Assembly: GCA_031548005.1 (NCBI GenBank)
Contig: JAVBRK010000008.1
Span: 1 to 64,000, forward strand
Direction of reading: 5' to 3'
Length of the DNA stretch: 64,000 nucleotides
DNA from: BNXB01 sp031548005
Lineage (GTDB): Bacteria; Bacteroidota; Bacteroidia; Bacteroidales; Azobacteroidaceae
The first letter of the stretch is position 1; each line of letters starts with the position of its first letter. Shown one piece after another: positions 51,692-60,078 of the stretch. Below the pieces are notes generated by a model, which saw only the letters and a list, made by a program, of their open reading frames with translations, was not told where the DNA came from and did no database searches. The position numbers and the translations under genes are program-made.

Positions 51692-52957
51692 ATGAAAATA
51701 AAAGGATTATTAATAGGTGCGGTCACTGTATTCTGTGCATATTCTGTACAAGCGCAAGTTGCCATCGGGTCTGATAAAAATCCGGATGCCAGCGCTATTC
51801 TGGATCTCAGGAATCCGGATAATGGCATCAGTTATAAAGGCTTGCTTTTCCCGAGAGTTGCCATTGCAGACACGACCCGGTTTGGACTGGAGAATGATTC
51901 AAGAACGGAAGGAATGGTCGTTTATAATACGGAAAATAATAATAAGAACAGTGGGCCTGGTTTGTATTTCTGGAGTGGTAGTAGCTGGATTCGCATGAAA
52001 GGCGCCGATGATTTATCTGATTGGTCCACTTCCGGAAATACTGTTGGAAGTGTGAAAATACTGGGTACAAAAGACAATTTCGACATGCCTTTCATTACTA
52101 ATGATGTAGAACGTATGCGTCTTTCTGCCGATGGAAAAGTTGGAGTAGGAACATCTGCTCCGAAAAGCAGGTTCAGCGTTAGAGGAGGCGCTTTGTCTCA
52201 GGATGATTTTGCTGACGGAGATAAACTTCTGTTATACGGAGGTTCTTCAAAGGCCTCGAAAATAAGCATCAATCCAGGACATGATCTTGGATTTTATTCC
52301 GGATCGCTTGTTCAGCCGGATGGGGTAAGCCCTCTTAATACCGATAATGGATTTTACACCTGGAATGTCGCTAAGGCGACGAATACCTGGAAAGAAGTGA
52401 TGAAACTGACCAACGCCGGATTTTTAGGAATCGGGACCGGTAATCCTCTGGCCAAGCTGCATGTTGCCGGGGTTACGACGATAGAGGGTCAGCTTATTCT
52501 TCCGAATATTCCGGCTGCAGGATCTACCGACCGGTTATTGACTGTCGACCCGTCCAATACGATCAGACAATGTGTTACAGTAGCTCCTGAGATGAGCAAG
52601 TTTACATCGTCCATTGCAGCCGGCTCCAGTAGTGTTTTTTCAGCATCCCGTACAGGTACGCTCCGTACAATTTCTGTTGTCACCGCCAATTCCTGTAATG
52701 AAAGCGCTATTGCCAGTTTTAACTTCTATCCTGCAACCGGAATCCTGACGTACGTCGGCGGATCGGCCAAGGGAGTGGAATACACTGTAAATCCTGTCAA
52801 TAAGGGAAAAGTAGCATTGTCGGCAAACATTACACCTTGTTCGGGAGGGGGGGGCAGCCAATTCAATCTGTCATTGGAATGTACCAATGGTAATTTTACT
52901 CTTACGAATAATGGTACCGGTAATCTGGTTTATAGTATTACCAGTATTGATTATTGA
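51692..52957 (+). CDS. Exported fibre-like protein, paralogue 3 of 3
   Basis: The 421-residue precursor has signal peptide GLLIGAVTVFCAYSVQAQ and opens VAIGSDKNPDASAILDLRNPDNG, then KGLLFPRVAIADTTRFGLENDSRTEGMVVYNT and GPGLYFWSGSSWIRMKG. VGVGTSAPKSRFSVRGGALSQDDFADGDK and LGIGTGNPLAKLHVAGV are the fibre-type motifs. The cysteine pair is kept (NSCNESA, TPCSGGGGSQFNLSLE). By eye it is closer to paralogue 1 than to paralogue 2 over the C-terminal domain. A gap of 138 bases, without an obvious terminator, separates it from the surface-protein gene that follows. Confidence 0.8.
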   Translation: MKIKGLLIGAVTVFCAYSVQAQVAIGSDKNPDASAILDLRNPDNGISYKGLLFPRVAIADTTRFGLENDSRTEGMVVYNTENNNKNSGPGLYFWSGSSWIRMKGADDLSDWSTSGNTVGSVKILGTKDNFDMPFITNDVERMRLSADGKVGVGTSAPKSRFSVRGGALSQDDFADGDKLLLYGGSSKASKISINPGHDLGFYSGSLVQPDGVSPLNTDNGFYTWNVAKATNTWKEVMKLTNAGFLGIGTGNPLAKLHVAGVTTIEGQLILPNIPAAGSTDRLLTVDPSNTIRQCVTVAPEMSKFTSSIAAGSSSVFSASRTGTLRTISVVTANSCNESAIASFNFYPATGILTYVGGSAKGVEYTVNPVNKGKVALSANITPCSGGGGSQFNLSLECTNGNFTLTNNGTGNLVYSITSIDY

Positions 52958-53095
52958 AAAATTATGAATCAAACTCAGGAAAATGATGAGATCTGCTTAA
53001 AAGTGTTTAATCAAATAGGAATAATATTTTATTAAGTAATTATTGAAAATAAATGTCCGGACGGCATTTATAAATGAAAATTTAATTTAGAAATT

Positions 53096-55132
53096 ATGAG
53101 ACGACTAATTTTACTATTTTTTACTGTTTCTTTTCCGTTCCTTTTCATGGCTCAGGCTCCTGCTGATGTACCTGTAGTGTTCAGGAATACCGGAAAAATG
53201 AATATTGCGAAAGCTCCGAATACGCCTTCAGAACATTCTGTTGTTAATGTTGTGGTATCAGGGAGCATGAGAATGAAAGACGGTGCGGAAATCGGATCGG
53301 TGGCTTTCTCGGGAGGTATTGGTTTGACGGGACATTTTATCCAGGATTCCCAGAGTACCATTTTCAAAACAAACAGTTCCGGTACTGCCCGGGACTACAG
53401 TTTTATTTCGTTTAGAGGTGCCGGTGATCAGTATATCACTTCCAGCGATACGATCAACATTCGGCGATCCGAGTCTTATGTCCCTTTCTCAAAGATTGAA
53501 CTGGCTACGAATAAGCGGGTCGTGCTTCCGTGCAGGATGGGAATAGACGCTTCTTCAATTAAACAAAAATCCGGATCCAATGGACAGATCTGGTTGAACT
53601 CCAATCTGATCGGATCCAATGTCTATGATGCATCTTTGAGAATTACGACCCCGGGGGCTTCTGTGGATCCCGGAAGTGTTGTGGTAGAGCGCTATTTCGA
53701 CAATTATAAAAATACAGGAAGCGGCGGTTCCCAGAAGAGCATGTTGTTTCCATTTGCCAGCCCGTTTGCCGGTACACAGTCTTCCGGATATTTTGCGGGC
53801 CATTGGGTCAGGAAAGCTACCAATCAGTATGTTTATGGAGATAAAGATACGGATGGAGACGGTTTTATTGATAATGATCAATATGTATCCAATCCGAATG
53901 AAAAATTAGTTCCAGGGAAAGCCTACCTGGTGAAACCAAGGATCGACAGTGATTTCAACAGCAGCTATGTTTCCGGAGGAGCTTTGTCCGTTACCGGCGC
54001 TCCGGTTTCCGATTACATCAAGAAGAAATTTGTTTTCGGAGGAAATGTTTATACAATGGCTCCGGTCAAGGAACAATTGAATGTTTCAGGAGTTACTGTT
54101 AATAACGTTTCTACTCAAACCAATGCCATGACGAATGTGGTAATCGGAAATTCCTCTACCACCTCTATCAGTTTCAGTAAATTAGTCAATTATTTGGCCA
54201 ATCAGCCGATTCCGGTTTACAAATATTTGTATGTCTATGTTCCCGGCTCCAATTCGTATGTACCGGTCAGCATGTTATCGACCAATTCTACGGGTCCGGC
54301 TTCTCTGATAGAGAATGGGGATATCCCTCCCATGAGCGTATACATTGTCCGGTTGCCTCAAAAAGCAAATACAGTCAGCGGTTCGTTTAACATCACTCCG
54401 GATTTGTACACTCACGGAACGAATGGTCATAATCTGAAAACAACCCCTGCATATAATAATGAAGTGTTGTTTCGTGCAGTCAATAAGGATAATCCTTTTC
54501 AATTTGATATGACTGCTATCGGTCTTAGAGGCGGAGCATCGGAAACATCGGATAATCTGGATATATTGAAGCTTTCTGGTTACGAAACCAGTGGATTACA
54601 ATTATACACAGAATCTGCCGATGGAGTCAAACTGGCCTCTAATTCCGTGCCGGAAACTGTGAAACAAGTCTCGCTTTGCGCCTATCCCAGTAATTCGGAT
54701 GCTACTTATACGCTTTTTGCTGAGCGTCTGGAGAGTCTGAGATCTCAGAATTTAGTCCTGGAAGATCTTAAAACCGGAGAAAAGGTGGATTTATTCGAGA
54801 AGAATCAATATACTTTTACTGTCGGTAAAGATGATGATCCCAAACGGTTTATCGTACATTTTGCTCCTACTGCCGCAACGGGAATCGATGACTTTGGTTC
54901 CGGTAGCAATATCCAGCTTTATTATTCTGAGAACCAGATTCATTTGTCCGGATTAATCCCGGCGGATTTACATTCCAAAGTTCAGGTCTATGATATGCAG
55001 GGACGTCTGGTTTTATCTGCCTCCGTCGAGGGCTATCCAACTGTAAGCATTCCGGCCAATTTGTCTAAAGGAATCTATGTTGCCCGCATTATGGGAAAAA
55101 GAATATCATCTGTCAAATTTATCAATCAATAA
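53096..55132 (+). CDS. Surface protein with type IX secretion-like C-terminal domain and Ca-binding-like loop
   Basis: The 678-residue precursor has signal peptide LILLFFTVSFPFLFMAQ. The middle is beta-rich without a recognised family. Near residue 252 lies GDKDTDGDGFIDNDQYV, with the DxDxDGDGxxD spacing of calcium-binding thrombospondin-type or dockerin-like loops. The last ~80 residues (IQLYYSENQIHLSGLIPADLHSKVQVYDMQGRLVLSASVEGYPTVSIPANLSKGIYVARIMGKRISSVKFINQ) match the T9SS sorting domain. Cleavage at the surface and attachment or release is expected. The small membrane protein gene follows 15 bases later. Function unknown. Confidence 0.85.
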   Translation: MRRLILLFFTVSFPFLFMAQAPADVPVVFRNTGKMNIAKAPNTPSEHSVVNVVVSGSMRMKDGAEIGSVAFSGGIGLTGHFIQDSQSTIFKTNSSGTARDYSFISFRGAGDQYITSSDTINIRRSESYVPFSKIELATNKRVVLPCRMGIDASSIKQKSGSNGQIWLNSNLIGSNVYDASLRITTPGASVDPGSVVVERYFDNYKNTGSGGSQKSMLFPFASPFAGTQSSGYFAGHWVRKATNQYVYGDKDTDGDGFIDNDQYVSNPNEKLVPGKAYLVKPRIDSDFNSSYVSGGALSVTGAPVSDYIKKKFVFGGNVYTMAPVKEQLNVSGVTVNNVSTQTNAMTNVVIGNSSTTSISFSKLVNYLANQPIPVYKYLYVYVPGSNSYVPVSMLSTNSTGPASLIENGDIPPMSVYIVRLPQKANTVSGSFNITPDLYTHGTNGHNLKTTPAYNNEVLFRAVNKDNPFQFDMTAIGLRGGASETSDNLDILKLSGYETSGLQLYTESADGVKLASNSVPETVKQVSLCAYPSNSDATYTLFAERLESLRSQNLVLEDLKTGEKVDLFEKNQYTFTVGKDDDPKRFIVHFAPTAATGIDDFGSGSNIQLYYSENQIHLSGLIPADLHSKVQVYDMQGRLVLSASVEGYPTVSIPANLSKGIYVARIMGKRISSVKFINQ

Positions 55133-55147
55133 ATATTATTTCCGAAT

Positions 55148-55480
55148 ATGAATTTCAAAAAAATATTAATGATTTTTTCATTACTGATCATTACGAATTG
55201 TTTGGCTTTCGGTGAAATTTTGTATGACCGGGATCTGCCTTCCAGACAAAATAAAATTCAGAAAGCGCAGAATAAACAATCATTCGGCTTATTTAAGTCA
55301 TACGGATCGATCGAGGATGATGATGAAACGGATTTATTTCCTCAACCGGGAACAGGGGGAGACCGGGATGGTGCGGAAAATGATGCTCCGGTACATGAAG
55401 CTCTCTTCTTTATGTGTGGATTGGGAATTTCGTATTTGTTGAGAATACATCTACAAAGAAGAAAAAGTATTCTCGGGTGA
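55148..55480 (+). CDS. Small exported protein with C-terminal membrane helix
   Basis: I do not recognise this 110-residue protein. It has an N-terminal signal (KKILMIFSLLIITNCLAFG) and a charged, probably disordered middle (SIEDDDETDLFPQPGTGGDRDGAEN). A C-terminal segment APVHEALFFMCGLGISYLLRI follows, with a basic end (HLQRRKSILG). The layout copies the 137-residue protein at 40317-40730, and both follow a T9SS-type surface protein on the same strand by 15-41 bases. PxxDxG-hydrophobic-basic tails resemble Bacteroidota C-terminal anchor motifs, but the match is loose. Role unknown. Confidence 0.7.
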   Translation: MNFKKILMIFSLLIITNCLAFGEILYDRDLPSRQNKIQKAQNKQSFGLFKSYGSIEDDDETDLFPQPGTGGDRDGAENDAPVHEALFFMCGLGISYLLRIHLQRRKSILG

Positions 55481-55574
55481 TACCTGTTGAAACATGCCGG
55501 GTTTCACTAAAGGATACTTGTATCTTTCAGTTTTGATTTCCTGGTAAAGATATAGAAGTTTTGTTATTTTGTAG

Positions 55575-55634
55575 ATAGGCTGCCCATCAGCCTATAATCT
55601 TGACAGACCTGAGCTTGGGAAAGTTCAGGTCTGT
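55575..55634 (+). terminator. Two consecutive hairpins upstream of the PBP1C gene
   Basis: An 8-base-pair hairpin (arms 55575-55582 and 55588-55595, 5-base loop) is followed by a perfect 10-base-pair hairpin (55603-55612 with 55625-55634, 12-base loop) and a T-rich tract. The second is a good rho-independent terminator, probably for the surface-protein operon. Because it lies only ~40 bases before the next start codon, an attenuation role is possible. Confidence 0.75.
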
Positions 55635-55672
55635 ATTTTGTTATTTACCTGTTGAAAGATTATTTTTGCAGA

Positions 55673-57994
55673 ATGAAAGCAATCCGGATGCCTCATAAAA
55701 AACTAATCATCGGAACAACGGCGTTTATTTTGCTGTGGTATGCATTCTGTTTACCTCGAAAACTCTTTGATTACCCCTATTCGACTGTTGTGTCCGACAG
55801 GAATTGGGAGTTATTAGGAGCACGGATCGCCGAAGACGGACAATGGCGTTTTCCGGCCTCGGATACTGTCCCTGAAAAATTCAAAACCTGCCTGCTTGAA
55901 TTTGAAGACCGTTATTTTCAGTATCATTGGGGGATTAATCCGGTGTCTGTAGTTAGAGCGGTTGTCCAGAATATCCGGTCGGGACGGGTTGTCAGCGGAG
56001 GGAGCACCATTACCATGCAAACAATCCGTTTGGCCCGGAAGGGTGATCGTACTTTCGGAGAAAAATTAGTGGAAATGCTCTGGGCTACCCGGCTTGAATT
56101 CCGCTACTCCAAAAGAAAGATCCTGGCTTTATATGCTTCTCATGCGCCTTTCGGAGGGAATGTCGTTGGTCTGGAAGCGGCTTCCTGGAGGTATTTCGGT
56201 CACACATCGAATGTTCTTTCCTGGGCGGAAGCTGCGACACTTGCCGTTTTACCGAATGCTCCTGCGCAGATTCATATGTCGAAGAACCGGAGAATACTGC
56301 TGGAGAAGCGTAATCGTTTGCTTAAGCGTTTGCTGGATAATCATATGGTCGATGCATCGACCTATGAGTTGGCGCTGACGGAGCCATTGCCCGGAGAGCC
56401 GCTTCCTTTGCCCCAGATCACCCCTCACCTGGTAAGCTACTGCTACCAGAATTATAAAGGGCAAAAATGTACTTCGACTGTGGAAAAAGGCTTACAGCAG
56501 CAGGTGGAACAGGTACTTAACCGGTGGAACGACGAGTTTTCCCGCAGTGATATCCGGAATATAGCGGCATTGGTGATCGATGTACGGCAGAATCAGGTTT
56601 TAGCTTATTGTGGTAATACCCATTTTGAAAAGTCGAATTCGGCTAACCAGGTCGATGTGATCCGGTCTCCACGGAGTACCGGGAGCATCCTGAAACCTTT
56701 TCTTTACTGTGCGATGCTCCAGGACGGCGAATTACTGAAGAATACCTTGCTTCCTGATATTCCGGTCAATATCAATGGGTTTCAGCCACAGAATTTTAAT
56801 CGCGAATTCGATGGGGCGGTACATGCATCCGAAGCTTTGTCCCGTTCCCTGAATATTCCGGCAGTTTACGAATTGCGGCAGTACAGTGTTCCTAAATTTT
56901 ATCTTTTTCTGAAAAAGATAGGCATTACCACGTTGAACCGGTCGGCATCGCATTATGGACTATCCCTGATTCTTGGTGGTGCGGAAGCAACCCTCTGGGA
57001 TGTGGCTGCGGCTTATAACGATATGGCTAAAACATTGCATGAAAATACAAAAAATGAAAATGGATCTTTCGGAGAGCCACAACTATTGATGAATGTTCCG
57101 ACGGAGGTTTTATCGGAGAAGAGCGTTTACCATCCTGGAGCTGTTTATCAGACTTTTGATGTCCTGAAGGAAGTGAACCGTCCGGAAGAAATCGATTGGA
57201 AATACATCACCTCCATGCAGACGGTGGCCTGGAAAACAGGTACCAGTTACGGATTCCGTGATGCCTGGGCGGTTGGGGTTACACCGCGTTATGTAGTCGG
57301 AGTCTGGGTTGGAAATGCCAATGGAGAAGGTAAAGCCGGATTGACCGGAGCCAGGACTGCAGGTCCGGTAATGTTCGATATTTTCAATATTTTGCCCCGG
57401 GCAAGCTGGTTCGGGATTCCTTACCAGGATTTGGCGGAAACGGTGATTTGCCGTGAAAGCGGACATATTGCCGGACTTTACTGCGACCATACCGATACCG
57501 CTTTGATTTGCCGTGAAGGATTAAAAACCGATCCTTGTCCATATCATGTTCCGATCCACGTTTCCCTCGACGGACGGTATCGCGTATATGAATCCTGTGC
57601 CGGTTCCGATGGTATGAAAGAGGTCAATTGGTTTGTATTGCCTCCGGCATGGGCCTGGTATTATAAACAACAGAATCCTTCGTATCGCAACCTTCCACCT
57701 GTTAAGCCGGGGTGTACGGCCGGAGGGCAGTATACGCTCATGCAGTTTATCTATCCCCAGCAAGACGCAGTTATTACACTTCCCAAACAGTTGGACGGCA
57801 GCCGGGGAGAGGCTGTTTTCGAATTGGCGCATAACAATCCAAATGCCATTGTTTACTGGCATTTGGATGATTATTTCATAAGAGAGACAGAAAATTTTCA
57901 TCAGGTGCGGATGGCTCCTGAGTCCGGAAAACACACATTGACTGTGGTCGACAATGAAGGCAACCGGTTATCTGTCGGATTTACCATCAAGTAA
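55673..57994 (+). CDS. pbpC: Penicillin-binding protein 1C (bifunctional transglycosylase/transpeptidase)
   Basis: The 773-residue protein starts at ATG 55673 (a TTG at 55652 would add seven residues). After an N-terminal membrane helix (LIIGTTAFILLWYAFC) comes the GT51 glycosyltransferase domain. Its catalytic Glu lies in FEDRYFQYHWGINP near residue 76, with GGSTITMQTIRLA following. The transpeptidase domain has active-site Ser in STGSILKP near 332 and KTGTSYGFRDAW near 520. The C-terminal PBP1C-specific region (about 620-773) holds TLMQFIYPQQDAVITLPKQ. It polymerises and cross-links peptidoglycan in the periplasm. Many Bacteroidota pair it with an alpha-2-macroglobulin gene, but none is visible here. 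Confidence 0.95.
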   Translation: MKAIRMPHKKLIIGTTAFILLWYAFCLPRKLFDYPYSTVVSDRNWELLGARIAEDGQWRFPASDTVPEKFKTCLLEFEDRYFQYHWGINPVSVVRAVVQNIRSGRVVSGGSTITMQTIRLARKGDRTFGEKLVEMLWATRLEFRYSKRKILALYASHAPFGGNVVGLEAASWRYFGHTSNVLSWAEAATLAVLPNAPAQIHMSKNRRILLEKRNRLLKRLLDNHMVDASTYELALTEPLPGEPLPLPQITPHLVSYCYQNYKGQKCTSTVEKGLQQQVEQVLNRWNDEFSRSDIRNIAALVIDVRQNQVLAYCGNTHFEKSNSANQVDVIRSPRSTGSILKPFLYCAMLQDGELLKNTLLPDIPVNINGFQPQNFNREFDGAVHASEALSRSLNIPAVYELRQYSVPKFYLFLKKIGITTLNRSASHYGLSLILGGAEATLWDVAAAYNDMAKTLHENTKNENGSFGEPQLLMNVPTEVLSEKSVYHPGAVYQTFDVLKEVNRPEEIDWKYITSMQTVAWKTGTSYGFRDAWAVGVTPRYVVGVWVGNANGEGKAGLTGARTAGPVMFDIFNILPRASWFGIPYQDLAETVICRESGHIAGLYCDHTDTALICREGLKTDPCPYHVPIHVSLDGRYRVYESCAGSDGMKEVNWFVLPPAWAWYYKQQNPSYRNLPPVKPGCTAGGQYTLMQFIYPQQDAVITLPKQLDGSRGEAVFELAHNNPNAIVYWHLDDYFIRETENFHQVRMAPESGKHTLTVVDNEGNRLSVGFTIK

Positions 57995-57999
57995 ATATC

Positions 58000-60039
58000 C
58001 TATTGTAAGCTGTAACTGATTCCTCCGCTGAACCAAAAGCCCGGCTGCGGGATATTGCCCAGGTCGTAATAAAAAGTATCGAACAAGTTATTGGCAGTGG
58101 CATAAATGTGGAATTTTTCCATTTTCCAACTGATCTTTAAATCGACTACTGAATAAGGCGGGTATTCCACTTCAGATGCTTTTTTCAGATTTTCATACTT
58201 TATATAGCTCCCTTCCCTGTTTTGCCACCGAAACTGGCAGTCGGCACTCAGGTTCTTGTATATCGGGAAGTTCAGGCTGGCTGTAAATTTATGCTTCAGA
58301 TAATCCAATGCATAATTGGAAATCAGATTTTCTGAGTTTCTTGTCTGATTGAGGTACATATAACCGATCGATAGGATCGTGGATTGCATCCTGGGAAAGA
58401 TCTCGTAGATACACAGGGAAAGCCCGGTTTCAAGGCCTGTTTTATCTAATTGAGTTATATTTCGCGATTCCCACAGGCTTTCCGGGTTTTCTTTTACCCA
58501 ATCGATAATATTTTGGCCTTTCATGTAAAATCCTGTTAAATAGCCGGATAATATGGGATGGTGGTATTTGACTCCCAATTCGTACGACTCCGATTTCTCA
58601 GGTTTAAGATCCTGGTTTCCGGTATGTGTGGAGGTTGTATAATACAAGTCAGTAAATGTTGGCATGCGCATGGCGTTGTTCCACGAAGCATACAGTTTCA
58701 GATGATCTGTGAGCCAGTGAGCTGCACTGATGTTCGGGAAGAAATCGGGTTGGTTATTCAGAAACGTATTCTGGTTAGCCAATAAGCCGGCAGACAAGGT
58801 GGTCTTTCCCCATAAAAACGAGTGTTCGAAGAAGTAACTGATATTGCTCCGGCTGTCGGACTTGGTGTATTTCCCGTCGGGCGATTCCATCTCATGTCCC
58901 AATTTGTTGCTCAAGATGCTTTCATGCCGGAGTTCGCCTCCAAAACCGGTTATTCCGGCTTTCCATTTATACTGCATATTCAGGTTGAGTCCATAAACAT
59001 CGCTCCGGTGGTAGTTATGTCCGGAATATCCGGGAGGAATATCCGGAGTCCCGTCGCGATACAACTGGAAACAATCCCAAAACCGGTTCCAGTAAAGTTG
59101 GGGGACGATTTTCAACTGATGTCCTGTTTCTCCCCTGATCGATGCGAATAGAGATTGAGTGTCGTCGAACTGATTGGGATGGGCGGCAGAATAAAAAGAA
59201 TTGGCTCCGTACTTTTTGTCCAGGAATCCGGCTTGCAGGTCCAGCTTTGATTCATTGCTTTGAAAGTGGCTTTGCCATAGTGTATTGAAAATCTTGTAAT
59301 CGGTATTACCGATATACCCTCCCGATGAATTATATCCACCGGAAAGATGATGCGATGAATTCTTCATTCTTAGTGCACCTCCGGCTTCCGCTCCGAAGAG
59401 CTCATACATACCACCTTTAAGATTGGCGTAGGCCTGGTTTCCTGATTCCTGTTTTTTGGTGATGATGTTCACTCCTCCGGAAAAAGCGCTGACGCCATAG
59501 AGTAGGGAAGAGGGGCCCTGAATGATTTCAATACGTTCGATGTCGGAGAGGTTGACGGGAAGATCTAAGCTGTAATGCCCGGTCTGGGGATTGGTGAGGT
59601 TGGTTCCGTTCAGCAGGATGGCGATTTGGTCGAAAGTGCAGCCACGCACCGAAATGTCCGATTGTACTCCGTTTCCGCCGCGTTGCCGGACATCTACCCC
59701 AGCGACGGATTTTAAAAGATCCGGAATGCTTTGGGAAGGTTGCTGGGAAATTTCTTTTTGAGAGATGAGAGTCACTAATTTAGCGGCCTGCTTCAGTGTT
59801 AGTTCTGCTTTGGCAGCCGTTACCAGAACCTCTTCCATATCCTGCTCCCGGATGGAATCCTTGGGAGTTGCTGCCGGATTCTGTGCCGAAGCCCCAGTAA
59901 AATGGACCAATGTCAGCATACAACCACTGAGTACTCCGATGTTAACCTCTTTGTGCATGCTGTTAAAAGCACTGTAACTTTTACGGGCGAATCGTTTGAA
60001 TCGATAGGCCAGTTTTTTAAAATAATGTGTTTGATTCAT
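58000..60039 (-). CDS. TonB-dependent outer membrane receptor, BtuB-like
   Basis: The 679-residue precursor has an unusually long basic n-region before its signal core (VLSGCMLTLVHFTGASAQ, about residues 36-53). This extension is a feature I associate with one Bacteroidales receptor subfamily. The plug domain spans about 65-180 (DMEEVLVTAAKAELT as TonB-box-like region, SIPDLLKSVAGVDVRQRGGNGVQSDISVRGCTFDQIAILLNG, IERIEIIQGPSSLLYG). A 22-strand barrel follows, ending in FWFSGGISYSLQ. It imports a scarce nutrient such as a corrinoid or metal chelate using TonB energy; the ligand cannot be named. It is convergent with pbpC, with 5 bases between stops. Confidence 0.92.
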   Translation of the reverse strand: MNQTHYFKKLAYRFKRFARKSYSAFNSMHKEVNIGVLSGCMLTLVHFTGASAQNPAATPKDSIREQDMEEVLVTAAKAELTLKQAAKLVTLISQKEISQQPSQSIPDLLKSVAGVDVRQRGGNGVQSDISVRGCTFDQIAILLNGTNLTNPQTGHYSLDLPVNLSDIERIEIIQGPSSLLYGVSAFSGGVNIITKKQESGNQAYANLKGGMYELFGAEAGGALRMKNSSHHLSGGYNSSGGYIGNTDYKIFNTLWQSHFQSNESKLDLQAGFLDKKYGANSFYSAAHPNQFDDTQSLFASIRGETGHQLKIVPQLYWNRFWDCFQLYRDGTPDIPPGYSGHNYHRSDVYGLNLNMQYKWKAGITGFGGELRHESILSNKLGHEMESPDGKYTKSDSRSNISYFFEHSFLWGKTTLSAGLLANQNTFLNNQPDFFPNISAAHWLTDHLKLYASWNNAMRMPTFTDLYYTTSTHTGNQDLKPEKSESYELGVKYHHPILSGYLTGFYMKGQNIIDWVKENPESLWESRNITQLDKTGLETGLSLCIYEIFPRMQSTILSIGYMYLNQTRNSENLISNYALDYLKHKFTASLNFPIYKNLSADCQFRWQNREGSYIKYENLKKASEVEYPPYSVVDLKISWKMEKFHIYATANNLFDTFYYDLGNIPQPGFWFSGGISYSLQ

Positions 60040-60064
60040 AAAATTTGTTTTGAAAATTTCACAA

Positions 60065-60072
60065 CAAATTTA
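60065..60072 (-). promoter_or_regulatory. -7 box of the TonB-dependent receptor gene
   Basis: The minus strand reads TAAATTTG, 25 bases before the start codon and inside the 3' end of the upstream gene. A weak TGTG lies 18 bases further upstream. Confidence 0.35.
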
Positions 60073-60078
60073 CGATTT

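Noticed and set aside
49088..52957. Prophage tail-fibre remnant
   Set aside because: Fibre-like motifs occur, but every protein has a signal peptide and no phage structural, lysis or integrase genes are near.
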